NCBI RefSeq assembly: GCF_001570765.1
Contig: NZ_BCSH01000066.1
Location: 1 to 44,828 of the forward strand
Length of the DNA: 44,828 bases
Direction: 5' to 3'
Source of the DNA: Nocardiopsis listeri NBRC 13360
Lineage (GTDB): Bacteria > Actinomycetota > Actinomycetes > Streptosporangiales > Streptosporangiaceae
The position numbers and the translations under genes were made by a program. The notes beneath the pieces are model-generated. The model did no database searches, was not told the DNA's origin, and worked only from the letters and a program-made list of their open reading frames with translations. The stretch's first letter is position 1. The number at the start of each line of letters is the position of its first letter. Shown here one piece after another: positions 33,303 to 42,458 of the stretch.

Positions 33303-34715
33303 TCAGTTCAGGGGCAGGACGACACGGAAGGTGGTCCCCTGCCCCTGACCTGATTCCACCGTCAGCCGACCACCGTGGGCGGCCACGAACGAGGTGCTGA
33401 TGGCCAGGCCCAGCCCCGAGCCGTGGCGATGACCCGTCCCGCCCACCTGGTAGAAGCGGCCGAAGATGTGCGGCAGTTCCTCCTCCGGGATGCCCGGTCC
33501 CTCGTCGCTCACGCTCAGGACGGCGGTCCCGCCCGCCTCCTTCGTTCGGGTCACCTCGACCCGGACGTGCGTGCCATCGGGAGTATGGGTGAGCGCGTTG
33601 TCCAGGAGATTCTCCACGACCTGGGTGAGCCGGGCCCGATCCCCCGGCACGGACACCGCCGGCGGGGCACACAGGTCGATCGACCGCTCCGGGTCGCGCA
33701 CCCTGGCGGCCCGCACGACGTGGTCGGCCAGTTCGGTCAGGTCCACGTCCGACCGGTCGAGCACGGGCTCCTCGTCGAACCGGGACAGAGTGAGCAGGTC
33801 GTCGACCATGCGACTCATCCGCATCGCCTCCCCCTCTATCCGGGACATCCAACGTTCGGTGCGCGCGTCCTGCGCCACCACTCCCCGTTCCCGTCCCTGC
33901 CGGTACAGCTCCGCGAAGCCTCGGATGGAGGACAACGGAGTGCGCAGTTCGTGGGAGGCGTCGGCGACGAACCTCTTGGTGGTCGCGACCGAACGGTCGC
34001 GTTCGTGCAACGCCCGGGAGAGCTGCTCCAGCATGGTGTTCAAGGCGACCGCCATGCGTCCGGTCTCGGTGGAGGTATCGCCCTCGGGGACCCGCCGTTG
34101 GAAGTCGCCGGCAGCGATCTCCTGGGCCGTGCCCTCGATCCGGCGCAGTGGCCGTAGCTGCCCGTGGACGATCGCCACGGCACCGACCCCGAGCACCACC
34201 AAGAGCACGGCCCCCACGGCGCATTCGATGAGGACGAGCCTGCTCAGGGTTCCGTCCACCGCGTCCAGCGACTGGGCGAGCACGTCCAGCGTCCCGTCCC
34301 GGTGTTCGGTGGCCAGGACCCGCCAGCTCCCCTCCCCCGCGCTGTCGGGGAGGTCGAACGGTTCGCCGGCCCGTCCCCGGAGTGTCTGGGCGCCGGTGTC
34401 GTCCAGGTCGGGGCCGCCCGGGTCGTTCTCGGTCTGTCCCAGACTGCTCACCACCTCGCCGTCGGTGTCGAGGACGATCCGGCGCAGGTCGGTGGGCAGG
34501 GGCGGCGTGCGCTCGGTCTCCTGCGGAGGTGGCGGCCCCGGAACGGGTCCCCGAGAGAGCTCCATGAGCCGGTGGTCGACCTCCTCCACCAGGGAACGGT
34601 GCAGCAACAGGCTCGCCGCCGTACCGAAGGCGATCAGGCCGACTGTGGTCAGGCACAGCACCGTCAGGATCAGACGCGCCTTCAGACCGGTGGGACGAAG
34701 CCGACCCCGCGTCAT
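33303..34715 (-). CDS. OmpR-class sensor histidine kinase
   Basis: A 470-residue classical sensor kinase: helix one near 14-38, an extracytoplasmic sensor of about 120 residues with a proline-rich segment (GPVPGPPPPQ), helix two near 160-183, a HAMP domain, the HisKA domain with histidine at about 255 (ADASHELRTPLSSIRG), and the HATPase domain with NLLDNALTHT, DEGPGIP and the GSGLGLAIS box. It overlaps its regulator by four bases. Its stop is 15 bases from the convergent CotH stop. The signal may relate to the envelope or to the VTC-CotH module. Confidence 0.94.
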   Translation of the reverse strand: MTRGRLRPTGLKARLILTVLCLTTVGLIAFGTAASLLLHRSLVEEVDHRLMELSRGPVPGPPPPQETERTPPLPTDLRRIVLDTDGEVVSSLGQTENDPGGPDLDDTGAQTLRGRAGEPFDLPDSAGEGSWRVLATEHRDGTLDVLAQSLDAVDGTLSRLVLIECAVGAVLLVVLGVGAVAIVHGQLRPLRRIEGTAQEIAAGDFQRRVPEGDTSTETGRMAVALNTMLEQLSRALHERDRSVATTKRFVADASHELRTPLSSIRGFAELYRQGRERGVVAQDARTERWMSRIEGEAMRMSRMVDDLLTLSRFDEEPVLDRSDVDLTELADHVVRAARVRDPERSIDLCAPPAVSVPGDRARLTQVVENLLDNALTHTPDGTHVRVEVTRTKEAGGTAVLSVSDEGPGIPEEELPHIFGRFYQVGGTGHRHGSGLGLAISTSFVAAHGGRLTVESGQGQGTTFRVVLPLN

Positions 34716-35446
34716 CGGGTCCGCCCCCGATGCGGCGACCGCAGGCTGTAGCCCACCCCGCGCACGGTGTGGATGAGGCGGGCGTCGTCGTTGTCGTCGA
34801 GTTTGCGCCGCAGGTAGCTGATGTACAGCTCGACCACCCGGGTGTCGTCGGTGTGACCACCCCAGACCTGGTCCAGGATCTGTGTCTTGCCGACCACCCG
34901 GCCGGCGTTGAGGAGCAGGTAGCGCAACAGCGCGTACTCCGTCGGCGACAGCGGGACCGGCACGCCCCCGCGTCGAACCTCGTGGGCCTCATCGTCCAGT
35001 TCCAGGTCCGCGTAGCTCAGGACGTGGGTCTTCTCGGCCGCGCCCGACCGGCGCAGGATCGCCCGCAGTCGCAGCACCACCTCTTCCAGGCTGAAGGGTT
35101 TGGTGACGTAGTCGTCGGCGCCGGCGCGCAGTCCGGCCAGACGGTCCTCGACGGTGTCGCGCGCGGTCAGGAACAGCACCGCAAGCCCGGGGCAGGTCCC
35201 CCTGAGGTCCTCGACCAGCTCCAGCCCGCTGCGTCCGGGCAGGGACACGTCCACCACGGCGATGTCGGGGTCGAAGTCGGCCAGACCGACCAGCGCCGAC
35301 TCGGCGTCGGGCGCACCGCGTGTGGCGAACCCGCTCAGCTCCAGTGAGGAGGTGAGCAACTCCAGGATGTTGGGTTCGTCCTCGACCAGGAGGACCCTCG
35401 ACGGTCGAGCGCCGGGGGCAGGGTCGTCGGGGCGGGTCACGTGCAT
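34712..35446 (-). CDS. OmpR/PhoB-type response regulator
   Basis: A 244-residue response regulator with receiver motifs LLVEDEPN, phospho-aspartate at about 66 (AVVDVSLPG), FLTARD and the lysine in YVTKPF, then a winged-helix output domain (LSPTEYALLRYLLLNAGRVV, then RVVELYISYLRRKL and HTVRGVGY). Proteins of this type bind direct repeats with 10-11-base phase; such repeats occur upstream of the VTC operon (29751-29805). It is the first gene of the pair, followed by the kinase with an ATGA overlap. The ATG at 35446 or a GTG two codons later may be the start. Confidence 0.94.
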   Translation of the reverse strand: MHVTRPDDPAPGARPSRVLLVEDEPNILELLTSSLELSGFATRGAPDAESALVGLADFDPDIAVVDVSLPGRSGLELVEDLRGTCPGLAVLFLTARDTVEDRLAGLRAGADDYVTKPFSLEEVVLRLRAILRRSGAAEKTHVLSYADLELDDEAHEVRRGGVPVPLSPTEYALLRYLLLNAGRVVGKTQILDQVWGGHTDDTRVVELYISYLRRKLDDNDDARLIHTVRGVGYSLRSPHRGRTR

Positions 35447-35532
35447 GCACGAATCCTAGGTTCGGTCGAGAATCAGCGGGTATCGACGCCCCGGCGTTCC
35501 CCTGTCCCCCATGAGAGCCACACGCGAGTGTC

Positions 35533-35544
35533 CACCACGTGGTG
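35533..35544. promoter_or_regulatory. 12-bp perfect palindrome
   Basis: CACCACGTGGTG is a perfect palindrome between the divergent OmpR regulator and CPBP genes, 81 bases before the CPBP start. It could be an operator for either operon. Confidence 0.4.
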
Positions 35545-35624
35545 ACGACCCCCAGGGCCCGAATCCGTAGCGTTTTCCCCACAGCCGCGGTGATCCGTCC
35601 GTGGACTCGGTGAAGGGGAAGATC

Positions 35625-36455
35625 ATGAAGCTGTTCCTACAGCTCCTGGCCGTCGTGGTGGTCGGTGTCGTCAGTGGTCAGGTCGTCATGCTGGTCGAGG
35701 GGAACCCATGGTTCACCCTCGGGCTGGGCCTGCTGACCGCGCTGATCACACTGGTCGTCTACCGGTGGGTGGTCCGCTTGACCGAACGGCGGCCCGCCAC
35801 GGATCTGACCCGCGAGGGCGTCTTCGCGGGCCTCGGCGGGGGCACACTGGTCGGTGTCCTGCTGTTCGCGTGCGTCATCGTCAACATCGCCTTCCTGGGC
35901 CACTACACGGTCGACGGCATGGGGTCGCCGACCGGCGCGGTGGGCTTGTTCGGTTTCATGGCCGCCGCCGCGGTAACCGAGGAGGTGCTGTTCCGCGGCG
36001 TCCTGTTCCGGTTCATCGAGAGGGGCGCCGGAACCTGGATCGCGGTGGTGGCGTCCTCGGTGTTGTTCGGCCTGTGGCACCTGCCCAACCCGAACGCGAG
36101 CCTGCTGGGCATCGCCATCATCACGGTCGGGGCCGGTGGCCTGCTCGCCGTCGCGTACGTGGCCACCCGTAGCCTTTGGCTGCCCATCGGCATCCACTTC
36201 GGCTGGAACTTCGCGGCCTCGGCGATCTTCAGCACCGAGGTCTCGGGCAACGGCACCCCCGCGGGCCTGCTGGACGCCACCACCTCGGGGCCACTACTCG
36301 TCACCGGCGGCGACTTCGGGCCGGAGGCGAGCCTGTACTCGCTGGTCTTCCTCGTGCTCGCGACGGTGGTGTACCTGTGGGTCGCCCGTCGGCGCCGGAA
36401 CCTGGTGCCCATGCGTCGTTCCGATCGCGTGGCCGCCGCTACACTCGCCGAATGA
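35625..36455 (+). CDS. CPBP-family intramembrane metalloprotease
   Basis: A 276-residue membrane protein with about eight helices. The CPBP (Abi) motifs are all present: VTEEVLFRG with Glu 119, Glu 120 and Arg 124; FGLWHLPNPNAS with His 152; and GIHFGWNF with His 181 and Asn 185. These form the zinc site of Rce1-like proteases, which cut prenylated proteins or, in bacteria, are linked to bacteriocin maturation and immunity. I start at ATG 35625 after AAGGGGAAG; a GTG lies eight codons upstream. It overlaps the next kinase gene by ATGA, so protease and two-component system are one operon. Confidence 0.9.
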   Translation: MKLFLQLLAVVVVGVVSGQVVMLVEGNPWFTLGLGLLTALITLVVYRWVVRLTERRPATDLTREGVFAGLGGGTLVGVLLFACVIVNIAFLGHYTVDGMGSPTGAVGLFGFMAAAAVTEEVLFRGVLFRFIERGAGTWIAVVASSVLFGLWHLPNPNASLLGIAIITVGAGGLLAVAYVATRSLWLPIGIHFGWNFAASAIFSTEVSGNGTPAGLLDATTSGPLLVTGGDFGPEASLYSLVFLVLATVVYLWVARRRRNLVPMRRSDRVAAATLAE

Positions 36456-37609
36456 GCGCTCTTCTGCGCGTCCCCGAGCTGTGGCGCCGGCTCGACGTCA
36501 CCCTCCGGGACCTCCCCCTGGTCCTCCTGCTCTTCGTCCCCTCGTTCATGCCGATGTTCTTCAACTACGGCACGCAGGTCGGCGGGGTGCCGGACCGACC
36601 CTTCGACGCCATCGCCGTCGTGGTGATCGCCCTACAGAGCTTCCCCCTCGCCCTTCGTCGACGGTGGCCCACGCTCTGCCTGGCTCTGATCGCGGTCGGC
36701 TTCGCGGTCGACCAGCTCCTCGGCTACCACACGGTCGCCGGCACCGGCCTGGCCATCGCCGTGCTGAGCGCGGGGGTGCACCTGGAGCGACAGCGGCGCC
36801 TCACCGCGTTGTTGTTCTCCCTGGCGTACGTGCCCCTGGCGGTCGTGCTGTACCGGATCGGCACCGGAGAGCCGGTGAGCGAGTTCGTGGTGTTCTACCT
36901 GGCGGTGGCCCTGGTTTGGGGCATCGGTTCGTGGGTGCGCTCCACCCGGATCGCCGAGGCCGAGCGCCGCCGCCGGCTCGCCCAGGACGCCTTGGCCGCC
37001 GAGCGGGCCCGCATCGCCCGCGAACTCCACGACGTGGTCACCCACCACGTGACGGCCATGGTGGTGCAGACGGAGGCGGCCCGGTACCTGACGGCCGCGC
37101 CCGACCGTCTCGACCAGGCTCTCTCCTCGGTCACCGACACCGGCCGTCGAGCCACCTCCGACCTGCGGCGCCTGCTCGAACTGATCGACCCCGACCACGG
37201 CACCGACGAGAGCCGCGCGCCGCACACCGGCGGGCTCTCGGAACTCGTGGAGCACACCCGCGGTGCGGGCCAGCCGGTGGAGTTCACCGAGGAGGGCACC
37301 CCCGCGGAGTCGTCGGGCAGCGCCGACTTCGTGGCCTTCAGGGTCGTTCAGGAAGCCCTGACCAACGCGCTCAAGTACGCCCACGGCACCCCCACCTCGG
37401 TTCGGGTGCGCCACGGACAGAAGGAGATCACGGTGCGGGTCGACACCGACGGGGCCGGTACGCCGATCGCGTCCACGGGTGGCGCCGGGCGGGGCCTGAC
37501 CGGCCTGCGCGAACGCGTCGAGGTGCTGGGCGGCGACTTCAGCGCGGGCGAACGCACCGACGGTGGATTCGCCGTGGAGGCTCGCGTGCCCGTGGGAGGC
37601 CGCTCGTGA
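36452..37609 (+). CDS. sensor histidine kinase coupled to CPBP protease
   Basis: A 385-residue DesK/NarX-class kinase: about five or six helices in the first 160 residues, a helical linker, the HisKA_3 histidine at about 193 (RIARELHDVVTHHVTAM), and an ATP-binding domain with VQEALTNALKYA and GRGLTGLRERV. The site that is usually DDGxG reads DTDGAGTP. Its ATG overlaps the protease stop, and its stop overlaps the regulator start. An attractive reading is that the protease acts in the same signal response. Confidence 0.92.
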   Translation: MSALLRVPELWRRLDVTLRDLPLVLLLFVPSFMPMFFNYGTQVGGVPDRPFDAIAVVVIALQSFPLALRRRWPTLCLALIAVGFAVDQLLGYHTVAGTGLAIAVLSAGVHLERQRRLTALLFSLAYVPLAVVLYRIGTGEPVSEFVVFYLAVALVWGIGSWVRSTRIAEAERRRRLAQDALAAERARIARELHDVVTHHVTAMVVQTEAARYLTAAPDRLDQALSSVTDTGRRATSDLRRLLELIDPDHGTDESRAPHTGGLSELVEHTRGAGQPVEFTEEGTPAESSGSADFVAFRVVQEALTNALKYAHGTPTSVRVRHGQKEITVRVDTDGAGTPIASTGGAGRGLTGLRERVEVLGGDFSAGERTDGGFAVEARVPVGGRS

Positions 37610-38265
37610 GCGAGACCATTCGGGTCCTGGTCTGCGACGACCAAATGCTGATCCGCACCGGGTTGACCACCGTCATCGACGCACAGCCGGACATGGAGGT
37701 GGTCGCCGAGTGCGGTAACGGCAAGGAGGCGGTCGACCTCTGTGCCCGGCTGCGGCCAGACGTGGTCGTGATGGACGTGCGCATGCCGGTGCTCGACGGC
37801 ATCGAGGCCACGCGTCTGTTGGCCGGAGTCGGGGTGGCCGAGCCGACCAAGGTACTCGTGGTGACCACGTTCAACCTGGACGAGTACGTGTACGAAGCGT
37901 TGCGCGCGGGGGCCAGCGGGTTCCTGCTCAAGGAAGCGCCGCCGGCCCAACTGCTGCACGGGATCCGGACCGTGTCCACCGGCGCGGCGCTGCTGGACCC
38001 CGAGGTGACCCGGCGGCTCGTGGGCACGTACGCCGCCCGGGTCCGACCGGTCGATCGGGATCAGGAGGACACCCCGTTGACCCCCCGCGAGCTGGAGGTG
38101 CTGCGCCTGATCGCGGAGGGTCTGTCCAATCGGGAGGTCGCCTCGGCGCTCACCCTGAGCCAGGAGACGGTGAAGACCTTCGTGTCGCGCATCCTCACCA
38201 AGTTGAACCTTCGTGATCGTGTGCAGGCGGTCGTCTACGCCTACCGTCAGGGCCTGGTGGCCTGA
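37606..38265 (+). CDS. NarL-type response regulator of the CPBP operon
   Basis: A 219-residue response regulator with VCDDQMLIRTG, the phospho-aspartate at about 57 (VVMDVRMPVLDG), VVTTFNLDEYV and the lysine in LLKEAPP. The LuxR-type output reads LTPRELEVLRLIAEGLSNRE to TVKTFVSRILTKLNLRDR. Its GTG start overlaps the kinase stop (GTGA). It is the last gene of the operon. The regulon is unknown. Confidence 0.93.
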   Translation: MSETIRVLVCDDQMLIRTGLTTVIDAQPDMEVVAECGNGKEAVDLCARLRPDVVVMDVRMPVLDGIEATRLLAGVGVAEPTKVLVVTTFNLDEYVYEALRAGASGFLLKEAPPAQLLHGIRTVSTGAALLDPEVTRRLVGTYAARVRPVDRDQEDTPLTPRELEVLRLIAEGLSNREVASALTLSQETVKTFVSRILTKLNLRDRVQAVVYAYRQGLVA

Positions 38266-38369
38266 CCCGTTCGGGCACGGTGACCGCGCCCCGAGAAAAA
38301 CGACGGGGGCGCGACTGTACGCGTGCGGCACCGGGTAGTCGAGCAGGCCCGGAGCTGAGGAGGTCACCC

Positions 38370-39113
38370 GTGAAGATCGGTATGGTCACCGACGGCGTCC
38401 ACGTCGTCTCCCACGCACACGTCAACGTCTACCTCGTGGAGGACGACGACGGGGTCACCCTCGTCGACGCGGGTCTTCCCTCCATGTGGCCCATGGTCCT
38501 GCGGGCCCTGGAACAGTGCGGCCGCACACCGAAGGACGTGCGCGCCCTGGTCCTCACCCACGGCCACTTCGACCACGTGGGGTTCGCCGACCGGGTGCGC
38601 CGAGAGTTGCGGGTGCCCGTGTTCGTCCACACCCGGGACGAACGTCTGGCCGCCCACCCGTACCGGTACACGCCCCAGCGGAATCGCTTTCTCTACCCCC
38701 TCACCCATCCCCGGTCCCTGCCGGTGTTGGCGCGGATGAGCCTGGCGGGAGCCCTGAACGTGCGAGGGGTGGAACGGGTCGAGCCGATGACGACCGGCAC
38801 CGCCCTGCCGGTACCCGGGCGGCCGGTGCCCATCCACACCCCCGGTCACACCGACGGTCACTGCTCGCTGCACCTTCCGGATCGCGGCACCGTCATCAGC
38901 GGCGACGCCCTGGTCACGCTCGATCCCTACACCGGTCGTTCGGGACCCCAGATCGTGGCGTCCGCGGCCACCAAGGACACCCACCAGGCGCTGGCGTCCC
39001 TGGACGCCCTGGTCGCCACGGACGCGACCCTCGTCCTGCCCGGCCACGGCCTTCCCTGGGCACGGGGGATCAGTGCGGCGGTGAGCCGGGCCGTGGACGT
39101 GGGCGAGCACTGA
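38370..39113 (+). CDS. metallo-beta-lactamase fold hydrolase
   Basis: A 247-residue MBL-fold enzyme. Zinc-binding motif LTHGHFDHVG lies at residues 62-71, followed by HTPGHTDGH, SGDALVT and LPGHGLPW for the remaining ligands. This set fits the hydrolase branch with two metals (glyoxalase II/lactonase-like), not a true beta-lactamase: it has no signal peptide. The substrate is unknown. I use GTG 38370, with GAGGAGG eight bases upstream. It abuts the convergent SnoaL-like gene with no gap (TGATCA). Confidence 0.87.
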   Translation: MKIGMVTDGVHVVSHAHVNVYLVEDDDGVTLVDAGLPSMWPMVLRALEQCGRTPKDVRALVLTHGHFDHVGFADRVRRELRVPVFVHTRDERLAAHPYRYTPQRNRFLYPLTHPRSLPVLARMSLAGALNVRGVERVEPMTTGTALPVPGRPVPIHTPGHTDGHCSLHLPDRGTVISGDALVTLDPYTGRSGPQIVASAATKDTHQALASLDALVATDATLVLPGHGLPWARGISAAVSRAVDVGEH

Positions 39114-39569
39114 TCAGGAGGGATCGGCACCGAGCCGGCGCAGGAAGCCGAGGTTGTCGTACTGGACCCATTCCTCGGCCAGCAGTCCGTCCTCGTCGTA
39201 GCGGAAGAAGTTGATCAGTTCGAGCCGCATCGGCTTCCCGGTCGGCTCGATGGGTCCGATCGGCGAAGCGTCGAAGCGGGCGGTGAACACGCCCGACATC
39301 GACGTGCGTGCGGCGATGAACGCGCCTTCGGCGACGAGTTCCCTGCGCTCACAGGCGAACCCCTCGAAGGCGCCCCGCATCGCCGCGAAGAACGACTTGA
39401 GCTCCGGGTACCCCATGTCGCCGTCCGGACCGTGGAAGACGAAGTCCTCGGCGAAGTACCGGTCGAGTTTGTCGTCGTCGGCCACCGCGATGGCCTCGCG
39501 ACCGATGCGGATCAACGCCCGAGAGCGGTCGTCGTACCTGGTGTCGTCGGGCGAGATGAATTCACTCAT
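39114..39569 (-). CDS. SnoaL-like/NTF2-fold protein
   Basis: A 151-residue protein with the NTF2-like cone fold used by SnoaL polyketide cyclases and related ester cyclases: LIRIGREAIAVADDDKLDRYFAEDFVFHGP at the start, the strand pair with MGYPELKSFFAAMRGAF, and the closing INFFRYDEDGLLAEEWVQYDNLGFL. It probably acts on a small molecule, but members differ widely. It starts at ATG 39569 after AGGAAGG. It is divergent from a LysR gene 131 bases away, its likely regulator. Confidence 0.83.
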   Translation of the reverse strand: MSEFISPDDTRYDDRSRALIRIGREAIAVADDDKLDRYFAEDFVFHGPDGDMGYPELKSFFAAMRGAFEGFACERRELVAEGAFIAARTSMSGVFTARFDASPIGPIEPTGKPMRLELINFFRYDEDGLLAEEWVQYDNLGFLRRLGADPS

Positions 39570-39647
39570 GGCGGGCCTTCCTGTCCCTGGTGTTTCTACC
39601 GTCGATGGTTCCAACACCTCCCCGCCACGGGCCTAGTCCCTAACGAA

Positions 39648-39673
39648 TATGCAACTCTCGTCCGATAGGCATA
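39648..39673. promoter_or_regulatory. LysR-type binding site candidate
   Basis: TATGC and GCATA form an inverted repeat 16 bases apart in the divergent region between the SnoaL-like and LysR genes. LysR boxes are short dyads of this kind, though the usual spacer is 11. Confidence 0.3.
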
Positions 39674-39700
39674 ACCTTTCCGCATGGCTAGGCTGGGGCG

Positions 39701-40612
39701 ATGCCCGACATCTCGATGAGCTCACTGCGCGTCGTACGCGCCGTGGCCACGCACAAGTCCCTGAGCGAGGCCGCCCGGGTCCTCGGGTACTCCCAACCGG
39801 CGGTCTCACGCCAGGTGGCCGCGGCGGAGGCCGCCGTGGGCAAACCGCTCTTCGTCCGCCACCCTCGCGGTGTGTCCCTGACCCGCGCGGGCACCGTGGT
39901 CGCACGGTTCGCCACCGAAACCCTCACCCGACTCGAACACCTCGAACAGAGCATCGACGAACCGGCCTCCGACCAGGAGCTGCGGGTACGGGTGGGAGGC
40001 TTCCCGGCCGCGAACGCCGCCCTGCTCCCACGAGCCTTGGCCCGTCTGACGGAACACCATCCGAGGGTGGCCTTCACGTTGGCCGAGGCATCGTCCCCGG
40101 CCCTCGTTCAACAGGTCTGCGCCGGACGCCTCGACGTCGCGGTCGTCGCCATGGGACAGGGTCTGCCTCAGGCTGCCTTGGCGGGCCTGCGGACCACCCC
40201 GTTGGAAACCGGCGAACTGTGCGTGGGCGTACCGACCGGGCACCGCCTCCACGGCACGGCCCGCGTTCCCCTGGCGGAGATCGCGAACGAGCCGTGGATC
40301 GTCGGGCGGGGATCTCGCGACGAACCGCGCTTCGGCGCCTGGCCGACACTCGCGGACCCCGTCGTCCGAGTCCGGGCCCGCAGTTGGACCGCCCGTCTCG
40401 GCCTGGTCTCCGCCGGGCTCGGGATCTGTCTCCTGCCGGAGGTGCTCGCGCCCTCGGTACCCGCGGGCGTCGGCGTCGTACGAGTCGAGGACCCCACGTG
40501 GCTGGGTCGGTCGGTGTTCGCCCTCACCCCGTGGGAGACCACCGAACTCCACGAGCTGGTCACCGGCTCACTTCGCGAGGCGGCCTCCGCCATACGCGAT
40601 GAAACGCCTTGA
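39701..40612 (+). CDS. LysR-family transcriptional regulator
   Basis: A 303-residue LysR regulator. The helix-turn-helix covers residues 3-60 (SSLRVVRAVATHKSLSEAAR, then GYSQPAVSRQVAAAEAAVGKPLFVRHPRGVSLTRAG) and the rest is the periplasmic-binding-protein-like effector domain. It starts at ATG 39701. It faces the SnoaL-like gene and probably controls it and itself. The effector is not evident. The helix-turn-helix keeps the canonical spacing, so it should be functional. Confidence 0.92.
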   Translation: MPDISMSSLRVVRAVATHKSLSEAARVLGYSQPAVSRQVAAAEAAVGKPLFVRHPRGVSLTRAGTVVARFATETLTRLEHLEQSIDEPASDQELRVRVGGFPAANAALLPRALARLTEHHPRVAFTLAEASSPALVQQVCAGRLDVAVVAMGQGLPQAALAGLRTTPLETGELCVGVPTGHRLHGTARVPLAEIANEPWIVGRGSRDEPRFGAWPTLADPVVRVRARSWTARLGLVSAGLGICLLPEVLAPSVPAGVGVVRVEDPTWLGRSVFALTPWETTELHELVTGSLREAASAIRDETP

Positions 40613-40663
40613 CCCGAACCGAAGGGGGCGGGCCGAGCCCGCCCCCGTACGTGGTGGCGTGGA

Positions 40664-41293
40664 TCAGTGGTCGGCACGGCCCTTGGCGGCGGTGGTGACC
40701 AGGTCGCTCTTGGGAAGCTCCCGCCCACCGGAGACGGCCTCGGCCCACGCCCCGGTGTCGGCGACCGCCGCCCAGTTCGAGTGCAGCAGGACCATGAGGG
40801 TCTCGTGCACCTGTCGGGCGTTGACGCTACCGGCCTCGTTGGCCATGTGGATGGCGCCGGTCGCGTCGGAGAGGACCTCGATCGCGAACCCGAGACGTTC
40901 GGCGTCGGCCGCGCTGCCCAGGACGCAGTTGTTGGTCATGTAGCCGACCAGGGTGACCGTGTCGATCTCGTTCGCGCGCAGCCAGTCCGTCAGATCGGTG
41001 CCGGCGAAGACGCTGGCGAGGCTCTTGGTGACGTGCTTGGCCGCGTTGCCGGTGCGGGCCTTCACGTCGGGCTGGAGTTCGTAACCGGGGGTCCCGGCGA
41101 CGAAAGCCGGCGCACCGGCGGGGTACTCGTGCTGGACGACGACCACCGGCGTCTGGGCCCGCTCGGCGACGTCCAGGCTCTGGAGGATCCGGGCGAGGGA
41201 CTCCTCTCGGGGCGGGTACTCGATGTTCAGCGGCCCATCGAAGTACTCCTGCTGGACGTCGACGAGGACGAGGGCGCGGCGCGGAGCGGACAT
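40664..41293 (-). CDS. isochorismatase-like cysteine hydrolase
   Basis: A 209-residue hydrolase of the isochorismatase superfamily. The catalytic triad is visible: Asp 12 (LVLVDVQQEYF), Lys 90 (KHVTKSLASVF) and Cys 123 in GYMTNNCVLGSAADAERLGF. Members hydrolyse amides such as nicotinamide or biuret, or isochorismate. The exact substrate is unclear, but it is probably an amidase. It starts at ATG 41293. The divergent gene codes for a GlxA-type regulator, a common pairing where the regulator controls the hydrolase. Confidence 0.88.
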   Translation of the reverse strand: MSAPRRALVLVDVQQEYFDGPLNIEYPPREESLARILQSLDVAERAQTPVVVVQHEYPAGAPAFVAGTPGYELQPDVKARTGNAAKHVTKSLASVFAGTDLTDWLRANEIDTVTLVGYMTNNCVLGSAADAERLGFAIEVLSDATGAIHMANEAGSVNARQVHETLMVLLHSNWAAVADTGAWAEAVSGGRELPKSDLVTTAAKGRADH

Positions 41294-41417
41294 GGTGCTC
41301 TCCTTCGGGTTCGGGTCGGGTCGAGGCGGACGACGCCATCGGTTCCGATCCTCTCCGAGCATGACCGGGTAGCGTGAGTGGCAGATATGCACATCTTCGA
41401 TGAAATCAGGACAACAC

Positions 41418-42389
41418 ATGCGAATCGCCGTTCGCGCCTTCGACGGGATCACCACGTTCCACCTCGCCGCGCCACTGCTCGTGTTCGGTGAGCTGTCCCG
41501 CCGCTACCCGGACTCGGGCTGGAGCTTGCAGGTGTGGAGCGAGGACGGGCGCCCCGTTCGCACCGACGAGGGCGTCACCATGGGCGACCTGCACGATCGA
41601 TCCGTCGCCGAACGCGCCGACCTGCTCGTCTTTCCCTCCTGGCCGATCCACCTCCCAGAGCCCGACCCCGAGACGACCGCTCTGATCCGCGCCGCGCACG
41701 CGCGGGGAGCGGGGATCGCCGGACTGTGCCTGGGGTCCTTTCCGGTGGTCGCCAGTGGGATCCTCGACGGACGCACCGCCGCGACCCACTGGACGGCGGC
41801 GGAAGAGCTGGCCGTACGGCATCCCGCCGTCCAGGTGAGTCCGAACGCGCTGTACCTGGACCACGGAGACGTGCTCACCTCGGCGGGTACCGCTTCCGCG
41901 CTGGACGCCTGTCTGCACATCGTCCGCGCCCGACTCGGGTCCGAGGTCGCCGCCACCATCGCCCGACACCTGGTGATCGCGCCGCACCGGGAGGGCGACC
42001 AGGCCCAGTACATCGATCGGCCGGTCCTGGACGACGCCGAGGACGGGGCCGTCGGCGAGACGATGGCGTGGGCGCTGGAGCACTTGGACCGGTCCTTGAC
42101 GGTGGAGGCTCTGGCCGGGCGCGCGAGCATGAGTCCGCGCAACTTCTCGCGCCGTTTCCGGCAGACGACGGGGGTGAGTCCGGCTCGGTGGGTTCTCAGC
42201 CGTCGGCTCGACGAGGCCCGCCGACTCTTGGAGACGACCGACCGGCCCATCGCCCAGGTCGCCGCCGCGTGCGGGTTCGCCAGTCCCATCACCTTCCGGC
42301 AGAACTTCATCGCGCGCTACGCGACCACGCCCACCTCCTACCGGAACCGCTTCACCGATCACGCCGAGACTTCCGTGCCTTCCATGTGA
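41418..42389 (+). CDS. GlxA-family AraC-type regulator
   Basis: A 323-residue regulator with an N-terminal DJ-1/PfpI-like domain (FDGITTFHLAAPLLVFGEL, then AGIAGLCLGSFPVVASGIL with the elbow cysteine) and a C-terminal AraC-type double helix-turn-helix (LTVEALAGRASMSPRNFSRR, then PIAQVAAACGFASPITFRQNF). Such proteins control amide and amino-compound use. I choose ATG 41418 because AGGA stands six bases before it; an ATG at 41400 is the alternative. It is divergent from the isochorismatase-like gene. An imperfect palindrome AGATATGCACATCT near 41380 may be the operator. Confidence 0.9.
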   Translation: MRIAVRAFDGITTFHLAAPLLVFGELSRRYPDSGWSLQVWSEDGRPVRTDEGVTMGDLHDRSVAERADLLVFPSWPIHLPEPDPETTALIRAAHARGAGIAGLCLGSFPVVASGILDGRTAATHWTAAEELAVRHPAVQVSPNALYLDHGDVLTSAGTASALDACLHIVRARLGSEVAATIARHLVIAPHREGDQAQYIDRPVLDDAEDGAVGETMAWALEHLDRSLTVEALAGRASMSPRNFSRRFRQTTGVSPARWVLSRRLDEARRLLETTDRPIAQVAAACGFASPITFRQNFIARYATTPTSYRNRFTDHAETSVPSM

Positions 42390-42458
42390 TCGGCGGCCAG
42401 GCCGGCGAGGGTGCACGGCTCGGGCGGAGCAGCCCGGTCCCGGCGCCAGCGCCGCTGG

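Noticed and set aside
39114..40612. A polyketide pathway around the SnoaL-like gene
   Set aside because: No ketosynthase, acyl carrier protein or tailoring gene lies nearby, so the fold name alone does not imply polyketide synthesis.
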